Under the pieces are notes generated by a model, which saw only the letters and a program-made list of their open reading frames with translations, was not told the origin of the DNA and searched no databases. Below are positions 12,450 to 26,300 of a DNA stretch of 64,000 bases, one piece after another. This stretch comes from Tanypteryx hageni. Lineage: Eukaryota; Arthropoda; Insecta; Odonata; Petaluridae. Position numbers and translations under genes: made by a program. Where the stretch lies: positions 129,104,470 through 129,168,469 of the forward strand of contig CM054114.1 in the NCBI GenBank assembly GCA_028673005.1, given 5' to 3'. Within the stretch, counting starts at the first letter, position 1; each line of letters begins with the position of its first letter.

Positions 12450-15400
12450 GTGATTATCAATGAATTTTACCGAAGAACACAATCAGTTCAAAAGTGCTAC
12501 GAATTGCATAAAAGTGGTCTTATGACCGCCTTTCAGAAAGCACACAAAATATTCTAAATATATCGTAAATCCGTTCATTAAAATATACGTGCAACATCCC
12601 GGCTAAAAAACTATGAAAGCGTACGATCCCTTTGCTTAAAAAACATTGCTTAGTAGAATTTTCTTTTATTTCTCAAAGCATTTTTGTTTGTGGGAAAATA
12701 AATATGAACCCCTAGTTATCGGAAAAAAGCAGCCGTACAAAATTCGAAGCTCCTACATGCCAAGAAGAAATCTTCCTCTCTTACGATGAGAAAGCATAAA
12801 ATTGTTTCCATGGATTATGGTCCACTCTAAAACCAAGTGTCGCTTTATTTTTGTTTGCTTTGCGCCAGGTAAAACATTCTGATGAAAACTACTAAATTAG
12901 ACAATACCGAGATTATTTTGCAAGTTTCAAATATGAATATGTCTTACGAGATTTAAGTATAGAAAAATTGACCAGCGTATGGTTTCTTTTTTTTTCATCC
13001 GCATCATTATCAGTTAATCTATTTTCGGTTATATTTAAAACTTTTCTCAATCTTTTTGCAGAAATTTGTTAACATTATTCAACTAATGCTTCACCCAAAA
13101 GTGCAAGGCATCATAATGAATAACGATCTCAATTTCTCTACCTCTATCTTATTACATAAACTAAATGCTTTAGTGCGCATGCATTCGCTACTTTCCCGTA
13201 TATTTCTCTTTTAAATCTCTATCGCATCCCATTTCTCCGATTTCGCGAAAAAGAAGTAAAATACTATACAAAGATTTTAAAAAGTACTTTTAATGTAACG
13301 TTTTCCAATGAATTTGGGTTTAGGTTAGTTTAAAAAAAACCATGACAATGAATCTACCACATTCCCTTGAAAAAGAGTTTTCTAGCTTTACCTTTATGCA
13401 CACTTATTATATATCCATATAAATAGTGTCCTATTTAAAAAAAACATTCTGCATATTAAAAACGAAGAGGAAAACTTCCTCTCTCCTTCTAAAAGAAACT
13501 TGACATAAACAACGATGGCATTTTTAATGGCAACTGTCTCCGAAACGCAGAAACTAACAAACCACTCCTATAAGATTCGATTCAAAGGTTATCTCGAAGG
13601 AAGTCTAGCGTAGAATTGATCGAACTTTCTGTAGTCTAAGCATTGAAATGAAAAGAAGCTATGGCAAGTACTTCTTTATTCTATAAAATTTAATTGCCAT
13701 GAAAGCCAATATTGAACGGCAAGTGAAAGGCATCGTAATGAGACAAAATAGGAGCTATACACAAGTTTTATTATAAAACAAACAGCTGCAATGCAGTATC
13801 GTCTGATTTATTTTATTAAATCTTCCATTTGAGATATATTGAGAGGGGCATAGTTAATACAATACATAATTCAACAGCGTCCAAAACGCTCACGAATTCA
13901 TCCCTCACTTGTCTATCAGGCCCATATCACTGTTCCTTCAACGCTTACTTTCAATATCTATATAAAATTGTGAACATCTTTATAGATTTCGATTTGAAAT
14001 TTTTTGAGGAAAATACGGAAAATGAGGATTCGTGAAATTATCAGTTAAAATTTATAACAAATTCTGAATAAAATGCAAATCCTTTTGCTCGACTATACTG
14101 TCAAGAAATTATATTAAAACTCCCAAATAATAAATCTGAAACTTTTTCAAAATACGCATTCTAACAATAAGTTATCACTTATTCATTAATTTTCCCCAAC
14201 CATCTTTGCTAATAATGGCTTAATACTTAGGCGTGCGTTCAGAAAACGTCGAAGTATTAATTCGCGATTTGTTGCTTATCCAAAATATTTTAACTCAACA
14301 ACGGAAGCTATCTTTAGAAGCGTAACCCACTTTCTATTATCCTGGAAACGACGCCTAAGCCAATCAAATTACCCTCACTCTCGGTTGTCTATAGCTGTTT
14401 ACCTTGGCTCAGTATCCATTGTATGCCAAAAAAAGCCAACAGAGCTATGAAAGACGAAGTGAATAGACTATATTGAAGTATATAAAATAGTAAGTGGTGC
14501 AGTAAATCTGCGCATAAAATCTGTATACTCTCGGAATCAATTCGCCATCTAAAATCGGTTCCGTATAAAATTTCCAATCACTATCAAACTTTACATGCTT
14601 CTCACTGTATCACGTATATAAAAAATAAATTTTCAGTCTTCGCTAAAAGCATTCCTCCGAAAAAAATCGTCTATTTAAGTACATAAATCAAAATAATAAC
14701 AATACCACCACAGCACATCTCTCTCTGTTACACTGAGGCAGTTTATAGAGTCTATTTTGAACAAGCATCGTCTTTAAAATGTCTATTTTTAAAGCCGCTG
14801 CTGAAAGATTATATTTTTCATTTATTTTTAATGACGCATCATTTTTACTCGAACTAAGAATAGAAATAAAACGTATCTAGATTCGTATAATAAGACATTC
14901 TTGCATGAAAAATAACCTTCACGATACTTTTCAAATTATTTAAACATCAGGATGGGCTTTTCATTAATGCCGCAGATAATGGCTACATTATAATCAACTT
15001 GATGAAAAACCAAAATCACACCTCTAAAACGAATTTTTATTGTTATATATCGGTCTTGTTTTTCAGAAATGCTAAAGAAAAGTGACATCTCCTTTTCTTC
15101 TCGCCTTACTTAAATATTCCAAGTGTTGAATATTTTATCAATAGCGTATATTTTTTCTGCTCGTTCTCGGATTATTTATCACTTGGGTGAGAAATTTTAA
15201 GGAAAATTTTAGCAAAAAAGCGAAATGGAAGAGAAATCAACCAATACGATAGTAAAGCCGAAATGTTTTTTAAATATCTAAATTATATACTATTAAAACA
15301 CAGGCTTTGGTATCTCCCATTCTGAATCTCTGCATTTATTCAAAGCTTGAAAAATTCTATTTTTTAATATAACGACGGTTTTACATACGCGATTGAAGAT

Positions 15401-17290
15401 TTCAAGTCAGCAACAAAAAACTTTGTTTTCATCCGGATGATCATAAAAATTTAAACAAAAAAATAACTCCACGCAACAAACCTGAAGGATCGATAAAAAA
15501 ATAACCGAAGAGAACGTAACTCCTGGACGTAACAAAGCAACCGCGGCAGTCAAAGAGAGTGGGAAAGAGGAAGGGATGGAGAGACGAGAGCTTCGTTTAC
15601 AAACGCATTCGACTACACAAACCACCACTCGTCCTCTTAACCCACTTCTGTGACCCAATAGTTTCCAAGATTCCATGTCCCCCAAACCTTCTCCTCCCAA
15701 ACATTTGTGTTTTTCATTCCACTTCCCGCCCCCGCTATATCACCGCTTCCGTCCTTCATTACCATATCTTTACCCACCCACCCCACTTAGCTCGCTCGCG
15801 ACCCACCCCTCTCATCCCGACTCCCTCTTTCCCTCTGTCCGACCTACGTCATAGCCCGAACGACCAAACCTCTTTGGTACACAGTTGTAAATATAAAAAG
15901 ACCCCTAAGCCAGTTGCATTCGACCCGTTTCATATGTGCACACTAGACTCAACCAACGATAGATAGTAATCCCATCTGCTAACCGATGAAAAAAGAAAGG
16001 GAGGCAAGCTTATGCGACCATACGTGAGCGACCCCCGACTTTAGACTTAAGGAAATATGTCACAAGGCGCATTAATATTCTATATTCTCCGAGCAAACAA
16101 CGAGGGAGAGGGATTTAACTAACAGGAGGGTATAGATGCGGAGATGTGAATGTCATTTTGCACGGGAGAGGAAAAAAACAAAAGACACACGTACGAAAAG
16201 ATCGTCTCGAGCCTTGGGCTAGAACGTAACCTCCGCTTCATTCTCGCCTTCGTCTCGGGTCTTAGGCAAAAAGTGCTCGGTGATATTCATTGGAGGAGAT
16301 TACTGCGGAGAAATTAAATACGTAGGATACCCTTGCTAAGAGGTGGAAGTACGTTTTCTTAAAAAATTTCGGGCTTCTGGTTTGCCTCCCCCTTTGAGGA
16401 GGGAAAGATCCGAATGTAGACCCTCACTAGGCATTCCCACCGGTGAAAACTTCACTCCTCTAGCTTCAGTAGTTCGGCTGCTGAACCATTTCAAAATTTT
16501 GAATTTTCCGACTTTGAAGCCACCTAGACGGAAATATATGAGCTGGTTGGAAAATCTAATCGATGATAAATTCATGGATTGATAAGAGCGACCTAATTCA
16601 AAAAGAATTTTTCAAATATCTCCCAAAATAAAAAAGTTGATTTTTCCACAGACGGACAGAAGAGTGGTCACATGAGCACCTTTTTTTTACTTTGAAGAAA
16701 ACGTGCTAAAAAGCGAGGGTAATCGATTCCCTCAGGCGATTGAAATGATCTCGTTCCCGGGCGAACGCCGCAAAAAACGTATTTCCAATGAAAATTAGGA
16801 CCGGCGGTACCATGTCCAATGTGTCCGCGCAGTTTTCGATAGCGTTCGATCCCACCGCAACTGGATATGAAACAAATTTGGCACAAGTTCCGTAGATCCT
16901 CGGGGATACTATAAAGTCTTTCTTCGTTTTTGTTGGTTATGAGTCTCTGCCAATTTATTTATAGATATAACATTGGCGCCGCAGTGAAATAAAATATCAC
17001 CGTCACTCGAAACAGAGAGAAGTGAATTAAAAACTTTTTTCTCGATTAAATAGATGTCAAACGACTTCGAAGGCAAAATAAATTTCCCTTTCATTCTATA
17101 TTGGGATTCTCATGGCATAAAACATTTTGATCTATATATCCTATCGTTAAAATTTGCACTGAAAGGTAACTACCAAAATAAAACGCAGTCGTTAATACAC
17201 ATGAATAAATATTCTTCTCAACGCCCGATACTGCCACGAGAAGATCGTAAAATTTTATGGTGAACTGGGGATAAAAAAATTGTTACTCAC
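12450..17290. other. Intronic sequence, no gene identified
   Basis: Mostly AT-rich with no paired ends found. 15540-15960 is unusually rich in C on the + strand (runs of CCCACC, CTCCCTCTTT) and 16340-16900 is less AT-rich, with open frames on both strands that match nothing I know. No DNAH1 exon follows AAA2 here. Confidence 0.45.
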
Positions 17291-17382
17291 TTTTGTCTTC
17301 CCAGAACCAGCTGGACCAACCAACATCAACCCATGACGGACCACTGTAGTTTCGTAGAGTTGAATCACTTTTCTCACGTACT
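17291..17382 (-). CDS. DNAH1: DNAH1 exon 25 of the window (AAA2 P-loop)
   Basis: [20 protein letters not shown] then [11 protein letters not shown], the AAA2 nucleotide-binding loop. Acceptor TTTTGCAG, donor GTGAGT, phase 0 at the end. No following exon is visible between 1 and 17290. Confidence 0.94.
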
Positions 17383-20300
17383 CTGCAAAATGTTTATTTA
17401 AATTATTAACGGCAATGACTTTTTATAAAAGGATCAACTTGGATAATAGTAAAATGTTGGAAAAAATCATTTCCATGAGAAAAATACTTTGTTCGAAAGA
17501 GTAAAATCACTTATCCAAAATCTTAAAGGCCAAATAACCAAAGAAAAATAAAATTCAATAAATCTAACAATAATAAAAGGCTACTTCGGTCCCTTTGTGG
17601 CTCCCCCTGCCACGCTATAAAAATGCGAATAACTCGATAATGGAACGAGATTCATTTTTGATATTTGACAGGAATGAGTGATTCACATATTGTAAGATGA
17701 TGACGAAAATAAATCTCGAAAAACGTCCTAGATTCGACTCCAAGGTAGGCATTTCCATTTCCCATATGATAACACGTAAAAATCGACTTTTTGACTTGCA
17801 GTCTTTTTATTCTTTTTGAGATCTAAATTATAAAGAATTCACCTATGATCTTTGGATCTAGCCCATTTTAAAGAAAAAACTATGAAGTTTCTTATTCTGT
17901 TAATCTATCCTCACCTACAATTCGAAATTCCTCATGTTAAACGTTTAATTCACATACTTTGGGGAAATCTTGCCATGTTGTCATGTCAACCCATTACATT
18001 ATTAAACATCGAAATCCTATGGTTATTTCAATCCTTATGGGTGAAAGCGTGCTTTGAATGCTCTTACAATTAGTACGAGAGAGGAGGAGAGAGAAATTCT
18101 TTTCATAGCAACCAATGTAAACAACATTCGTTGCGTAATTTACGAGAAGGAGTACATTTGAATGTAGAATATTAATCATTCGCATATTAAAATTGGGTAG
18201 TTAGAATCATCGTAGGAGTTCGAAACCTGAAACAACGAACGCCTAAAAGAACGAAAGTTTGTTTTCTTGCCATCCAAAGAAAGGCAAGGCATATTTATTT
18301 TCATTTTTTATTTCACAAAATCCTTTCCCGTTGAATTTCAACGGGCATCTCCCTAGTAGTATAATAAACAATTAAATCGTTTCCTTAAAAAATTGAGAAA
18401 AAATCTTTTAAATACGACTGTGAAAACAGTTCGACCTAAGAATGGATGCCATTCAGAGAAATATTTATCCTAAAAATACTTCATTGGCATACTTCTCTCA
18501 GTTGTACCTCTTAAAATAAGAAAGAAAAATACAAATAATAAAAAAATATTTCAAAATATCATCTAATTTGTGAATGCGTATATGAATGAGCACCGGCAGA
18601 TTTTTTTAATATCGAGCTACAAGGTCGAGTAAGGTAAAAGAACAAAAATCGAGCATATTTGGTTCATATTTGATTTACAAAGCAGCGTAATAAAAAAACT
18701 TAATTTTTAAAGAATATATTTGATCTTGTATTGGAAAAACATCCGTTTCAAATCTAATCCTGGTGTCTCATAGACTAGGGCTCGTGCTTGCACCGAATAA
18801 AGTGTTCTAATATGAGAGATGATTGAACTATTCCGTTTGATGAATAAACACAAAACGCTCAACAACCAACGGATTCTATCTTTCACATTTTTATTACTTC
18901 TGTAGATTTTTACTTCTTCCTGAAAACACTTTCATATGGGCTAATTCCCATTCTCTATTTCGTATAACTCCCTTAAAACGCAATGATCTATTTTGAGAAA
19001 TTCCTTTGGTGCTTCCCATCTCGAATCCTTTATAACTCTTAACAATATCCTTTTGTGTTAACATTCACAAGCGTTCTGAAGAGACAAGACGTAATAATTT
19101 TTTAATACACTCAGACAAGGGACGGATGAATTATAAAACCCAGCGCCCGTATAAATCCTATTTATGATCCTCGTTTTTTAAAACAATAATTGTCCTAACA
19201 AATTAAATAATGTTGCATCAATTTTACAAGCAAATAAAAATTACTAAATCAATCTGTTTTGCCCGGGCCGTGCTTAACTCTGTTTCGAATGAAAAATCAA
19301 GTTGTCTATAGCTCGGTCATCTTCGTACTAACGCATATGCTTGTATTTTTGAAGATTGTTACGTCAGTCAAAGTCAAACATAATGACCACCCAACGGAAT
19401 ATTGCATATTTCATATACGTACTTAGGATCAAAATGCTCGCGATTGAGCTAAAGGTCGCTAAACCCAGTGTGCGTGTGATTGCCGAAGTGAATATAAAAG
19501 CGCTGTAAGCAGATTTTGGCCGTAGAAATGTCCCCGGCGAGGAGCAATTCCAGTAAACCTGCTCACTGTTTAAGCTTAAGGGTCGTTGCCGTGGATTAAA
19601 ACTCCCCTAAATCCAGTTTGCGCGTTATTGAGTGATTGTCGGAGAGTGTCTCCGTCCCTTGCGAGGCATAACTTCCCCTAAACTACCGTGAACGAGCAAG
19701 TAACATTATTATTTTTATGGTTTGAGAATAGTATTCCATAACCTTTTGTTGCAACCAATTATTGTTAAGGCTGAATTCGACATAAAATAATGAGAATAAA
19801 GGGACAAAATTATTACTGGCATCCGCCCTTCCCCCGCCTAATAAGTTTTATGAGCGGCAGCAGAAGTAATTTCCGCTTAAGTTTCTTGCTTTTCGTTAAA
19901 TAGTAATTCATCTAAAAGTTAATATAAATGTATTTATATAGGATACGAATAAAACTTATTTTTAACTTGAAAATATTTTCATCATTACTTGACTTTGTTT
20001 AAAATAATCAATGGAGCCATTGGATCCACGCGGTAAATTTGCAAATGAAATAAAACGTGGCAACAGTAGGTAAGCAGAATATCCGAGGTAACAATTGCGT
20101 TATAGCTACCATTGCGCGCTTTCACGAATTAAGTAGGAATTTTTCAACTTCTCCGGAATGATTTAAGCGCTAACCGATACAAAAAGTTTTATTCTTTTGC
20201 TCTCCGCAAATTGAAATGAAGAGATCATATCTTAATCCTATCCTGTTCAAAACAACAATTGAGTTGAAGTAATACTTAGCGAAGTGTCTAAACAGTTATT

Positions 20301-23300
20301 TTTTACAAAAAAGCATTTTTTTAATTTTTCATTCTCGAAAAAGTCTTCTCAGAAGAACTAGCGTTTACTAAATATAATAGTAAAGTATGTACAGAGGTTT
20401 TTTAGTTTGCTATAAACTAATAATTTCTATGGGATAAACTTCTTATTTACTTCTCATGAACATGAGATCTTAAAAATAAATGGCGACAGAAAGGAAAAAC
20501 CTCGTTAATCAGCAAACCAATATTTCAAAGAAAGTTGACAATGATACAAGTAGGGATGTGCACGGGTTTTCCATGGTACAGAAGTACTTTTCGTCAAATT
20601 CGCCGTAGTATAATCGTATACTAATATACAGGGTCACCCAAAAAAGACGCTTCAGTTTAAATTGCTTATATTTTTTTATATACTCAACGTACAGGAATTA
20701 TTTCCATGTTAATTTACACAACAGACCTGGGAGAAATGTTGCTGCCTAGTGGAATATTCCTGAAACATTGTTTAAACAAGATGGCGTATTGTTTAAACAA
20801 GATGGCATACACTGTATAACAACATGTATTTAAGGTAAAAAACCTTTTATTCTACCGGTATTGTAGTGCAAGTGCAGCGCGATTTTCGCAATGAATTCAA
20901 GTGCAGGGAAGGTCCAAGCAGATCAGTGATAAACAGGTTGGTGACTAGGTTTTAAAATACGGGTGCTGTGGCCGACAGTAAGAAAGGTGTTTTCGGTAGG
21001 AACAGAAGAATGAGATCAGTCAACAACATTGCATGTGTTGATGAAGCAATTACGCGAAGTCCTTACAAATCTGTTACACGTCTGTCACAACAATTAGCTA
21101 TATCGCGATCATCGATCAATAGGGTATTACCAGAAGATCTGGAAATGTTTCCGTATAAGATTCAAGTGCTTCAGACCCTCAGCGAAAGCGCCAAAGATGT
21201 TAGGGTTGATTTTTGTGACCCTTTTCTGAAATTTTTGGAGGGAAATCCCGGAGTTCTTCGAAACACCTGGTTTTCCGATGAGGCGAATTTGCACCTTCAC
21301 GGTTATTTCAACAAGCAGAATATGCGAATATGGGCCTCAGAAAACCCCAACACAATAATGGAGGCGCCATTACATCGGCAGAAATACAAGGTATGGTGCG
21401 CTGTTTCAGCTATTGAAATTGTTGGGACAATTTTTCTCACTGATACAGTGACATCGGAGAGTTATCATCGTCTCCTTCTTCAAGGCATGGGTGTTAACTT
21501 CGAGGAAACGTTCTTTCATCAGGGTGGAGCTCGACTGCATACTACAAATGCAATTTTTGATTTCCTCCATAGGCATTTTGACCATCGTGCTATCTCGAAT
21601 CGCTTCTCTGGACGTTTTGGCTGTGGGTAGTCTTGGGCGCCGTATTCTCCGGATTTCAATCCCTGCGACTAATTTCTATGAGGGTATCTGAAAGACAATG
21701 TGCACAGAAACAATCCCCACACAATTGATGAACTCAAAAAAGAAATTGCATCTGTTATCTGCACAATCACTCTTGGCGTTCTAGGCAGAGTAGTTGCCAA
21801 TTTTCAACGTCGATTACAAATGGTCTTGGATGCCAATGGTTCACATAATGAAAATGATTTCCGTTAATCTCCAAAATCTACAGTGAAAATTAATATGAAA
21901 CTCATTCCTGTACATTGAGTATATAAAAAATATAAGCAATTTAAACTGAAGCGTCTTTTTTGGGTGACCCTGCATTTGCTTTGAAATCAGAAAATTATTT
22001 TTCCTAGTATTGTGGCAGCCCTGTTTTTTATATCTATACTAAACATTTTGATTTTGTTATGTTATGTTGCACGCCTACTTCATACAAAATTTCAATAAAA
22101 TTGTTTCGGCCAATTCCTTCCAAATTCATAATTACCGAAAAGTTTAATTTTGCAATTGTGGCACTCCTGCTGAGTCCTTCCGGTCCAAATATGTCATATT
22201 GGCCATGTATTTATGTGAAGATTCTATGTATCAAATTTGGTTGAAATCAGTTAAGCCAATTCTTCCCTGATATATGCGTGCGGACGGACGGATATCACGA
22301 AGATAATAGTGCTTTTCAGAAATGACGAAAAACACTAAAAGGCGAAGTTATCGCTATATAATTACGAATTCCACTGGAATTCTTGTGGACCAATATAATG
22401 AAAGTCATTCTCTTAAAAAAATAAAACGAAAAAGTGATTGAGTTTATAAGAAGTAATAATTTCTTTGTATAATATAACCATTTTTTCGAATGTAACATAT
22501 TGCTCTACAGATAGGAAGTATTTTAGCATGTTATGTTTCCAGTATAAAGTATGGAAATTCACGCTTTGTCAACATAAGTTATAACAGAATTGCAGCGTAA
22601 TCATAGTATAATCTCGCTCCATAATAATTTCATTAACAATACAAGTTTTGCGGCTATTTCATTCTTATTTTTAAACATAAACATATACAAAAAAGATATT
22701 TTAAGTAAATGCAAATTTATGCTTACCTTCCACGTCTAGAAGACCTTTGTTTATTATCACCTGTCGTATTGTATCTTGGAGAAGTCCATAATCTACAGGT
22801 TGTTCCTCCATTCTTGGAAATAAATCAGACACTATGCCTACAACGAAATGAAGATATTAGTCATTCATTTTCAATAAATTTTAATAGTATATGAAATCAA
22901 ATAATAGCGAAAGTAAGCTCTATTAAAAGATTTAAAAATCCAAATAACTATCTCCAATGGAAGGTTATTATCCAAAGTGGGATGATACAGGAGGCAATAA
23001 AAGGTAAGTATCATTTTTAATTGTTAACTAAACACTTCACTTTCGCTGTCATGCTTAATTAATTACGCTAATAATGCGACCCCGTTGTCATTATAAATAT
23101 AACTCGGTCAGTGGATAATGACTACCGTTAATCTTACCACTAAAGAGCTTCAAATCGTCGCGGACAAATTTTGGTACGTTTACATCCTTAAGAGCTCTCA
23201 AAACAATCTGTTTCTCGTCCATATCTGGTTTTTCTCGCTTCAAATTGCCAGCAGCTGCTATCACCGTTTTAACGGCTCTCATGCCGAAGTCGTAATGATC

Positions 23301-26300
23301 CTAAAAGATTAAAACACGGCATTTACAAAATCGAGCGATAAATATCACCAAATAGTATCTGAAATTGAAACATGGAAAATGATTCCATGGTTATTACATA
23401 AAAATCGTAGAAACAATTGTTCGGTGTATTAATGCATTCTGCACTGCGAATCGTGACCTTTGACTCGGATAGAGGTTGTGTCGCCTTTCGAAGAGAGCAT
23501 ATACCTATAGTTCAAAACCACACCCAGTATAAATCATTTAATACAAATAACTATGTGTCCATCCTTACTACTATCTACGAAATATCCGCGTTTTATGCAT
23601 TTAGATTTAACTAACGCTAATTAATTCCAAACGTTCATGTGAGTATGCCTCCGTGAAAGTATGCAAATTTCTTTTCAAAGTGCAATGAAAATTGCAGTTA
23701 TCTAGGGGCTCACTAGCTCAATCAAATGTTACTGATTCGGAGAGGAGCAAAACGTTTTAAACTTTAATTTAAATACGATTATATTGTGTAAATACAGTCT
23801 TGCAATAAAAACCAAATAACAAGTTTCTCTGGCATACTTATTATCCGTAGCAGTATCATAAGGCTCGCTAAATTTATTTCCAATGTCATAAGTTTTGTTT
23901 TAATTTTATTATCAACCAATACGAATAATAACAATTTTAATCGGTTGGCATTTCATATTGCTAAAGTAAAAAACATTTTCCCGATCCTTTTTTATCAAGA
24001 TATGTTAATTGTAAATTAACATTTTCGCTTGATGATATTTTTATCTCATTTGAATTAACTAATCTATTCAGCTTTATTAACAAAATATTACATCGTATCC
24101 TCTTGAATTTGAAAGCAGCAATCAATACTTCAGCATTTTGTTCATAATATCAATAAATGTTAAAACATTCGACAGCATAAAAATTGAATAAGAAAATCAT
24201 AGGAGCAATACTGATTTTTGCTCACTTTCATGTCTTGTAATTTATATTTAAGACTTTGCCTTGATAAGATTTCCACTCAATAAAACACAATATGCTAAAT
24301 ATATGTATACATATTACATATTAATGAATGAACTTAAATTTTAGTTGAAAATTTGATGGAAAAGTTATCTAATATTTTTCACTACAGCAAACAAAAATGC
24401 TTACTTGAGTACTAAGCTGCTCAGAACTAAGTTTAAACGTAGATGTTATCTTGGCAGCTAAATCTCTAGCGTCAGAAAATCCAAATGAGAAGAGTGAAAT
24501 TTCTGCTATAAGAGCATAATTTGGAACCATCATTGCAACAGGTCTAAAAAGTGCCTTAAGGTTATCTGGTAGCTCTGTACGACCAGCATAACCAGGATTC
24601 ATAGTTATGAAAACTGCACAAGATTCTTTTAATATGACATCTGATCCTTCGAACATGAATCTGTAATAAATTCATTAACAAAATAAAACACTGACATTTT
24701 TAAATATCATGAGATTAGTTCTATAAATGCTTTTTCAAATATTTCAATTTCTTTATGCTTGGAAATTTACCATATTTATCAGCATATAAGACGCACCCCG
24801 GTATTTTAGAGGATTTTTCAGGAAAAAGTATTTTGGTTCACCAAGGCATTTACGAAGGGCCACGTCGTGTATCATTTCCAGCCGTGATTTAAGTCCGTAT
24901 CCAGCAACATTTACAGAAAATATTACGGCATGATAACAGTTAAATATGACGTTTTAGATATATTTCATTCGTAAAATAAATAGGGATGATCTAAAACATA
25001 TATAATTGCTTCGAGATTTGTATAGCTAAATGCGCCCTGCGTGAACTCGGCAGTCGTATTAATTAAAGCTGTCGGAGTGCGCCGCATACGTCGCACGAAT
25101 AAATACCCTTTACCGATAGTACTTACTTAAACTTAAATTCAAGATGATATTTCAATATAATGGGATGAAAAATAAATGGAATGCATATGTAATAACGATA
25201 CTTACGCTAAACTATCCTTTATATTCTGTAACTCATTTTGCATCGTACATAACGATTTTGATCGACACGGCAATACCAAACTTCTTCTGCTCTACTATCC
25301 ATCACTTCCGCCTCTAGTTGTGGCCATTTAAGACCAACCTTAGGAAGACTATGTTTTTCTCACCCCGTCGGCTTGCTATTCCTCGTTTTCTCTATTCACG
25401 GATCATCTTTTCTGTGGGAGGTGGACCGAAATAACGTGCTGCTGCTCGGTTTCCGTGCGTATTTGCGTATTGAATCGCCTGAAGCTTATAAATAATAGCG
25501 TAGGCATATCTATTCACTTTTGTAGCCATTGCGATCTCAATGCACGTAACAATATTTATCCTAGATACGTATAAAATATTTATGACATCTACACGAATTC
25601 TACTGTTCCGTGCTATTAATCTTGCTATTCAACGGGCTCATTAAAAACTAAAACATCGAAAACGCGCTGAATTTGTAATCACTATGATCGTAATAATGAA
25701 AATGCGTCCTCGGAATTCACGTTTCATAAGGCATTACTCTATATAATAACCAATTTTCCCTATTAATTATTAATAATGTACATTTGATTGTTTTTGCGAG
25801 GAATGACTGCCAATTATTCCATCTTGGGGATAAGTGTGCTCGTTAGTGTCAGTATTGAAAACAGTAATAATCTTACATTCGGCGTATAAGACGCAGGCTA
25901 ATTTTGGGGGCCATTTTTCTGGAAAAAAAGTGCGTCTTATTTGCCGGGAAATACAGTATTTTTAAACTGTTCCAAAAGATTAGAAAAATAATACAAGGTC
26001 ATAAGGCTAAAATTTATGATTCATTACATGTAGTATGATAATACTGATTATTGAAGATGGCAGATATCTTAACTAACACTAATGACCAGTAAAGTGAAAA
26101 GCCTAATGCAGAGGCAAAATCAAACTGAATACTAAGCATATATCTTTGAAAATGCCTAAAAAAGTACAAAAATTAGCATATTCAAAACATATTTTAACAT
26201 TTTTATATTACTTTCTTAATAATTTAAGAATTTTATGAGCTATTTGTTAAATTAATACATTGATGAGGCTGAAGAAAAAACTTGACCAATTCATTCCAAC

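Noticed and set aside
15559..15966. 135-codon + strand open frame, with an overlapping minus-strand frame at 15407-15700
   Set aside because: Proline- and serine-rich low-complexity sequence caused by C-rich composition; no domain and no homology I recognise.
16336..16886. Open frames on both strands in a less AT-rich stretch
   Set aside because: Neither strand shows a known motif or splice context; coding status cannot be supported.
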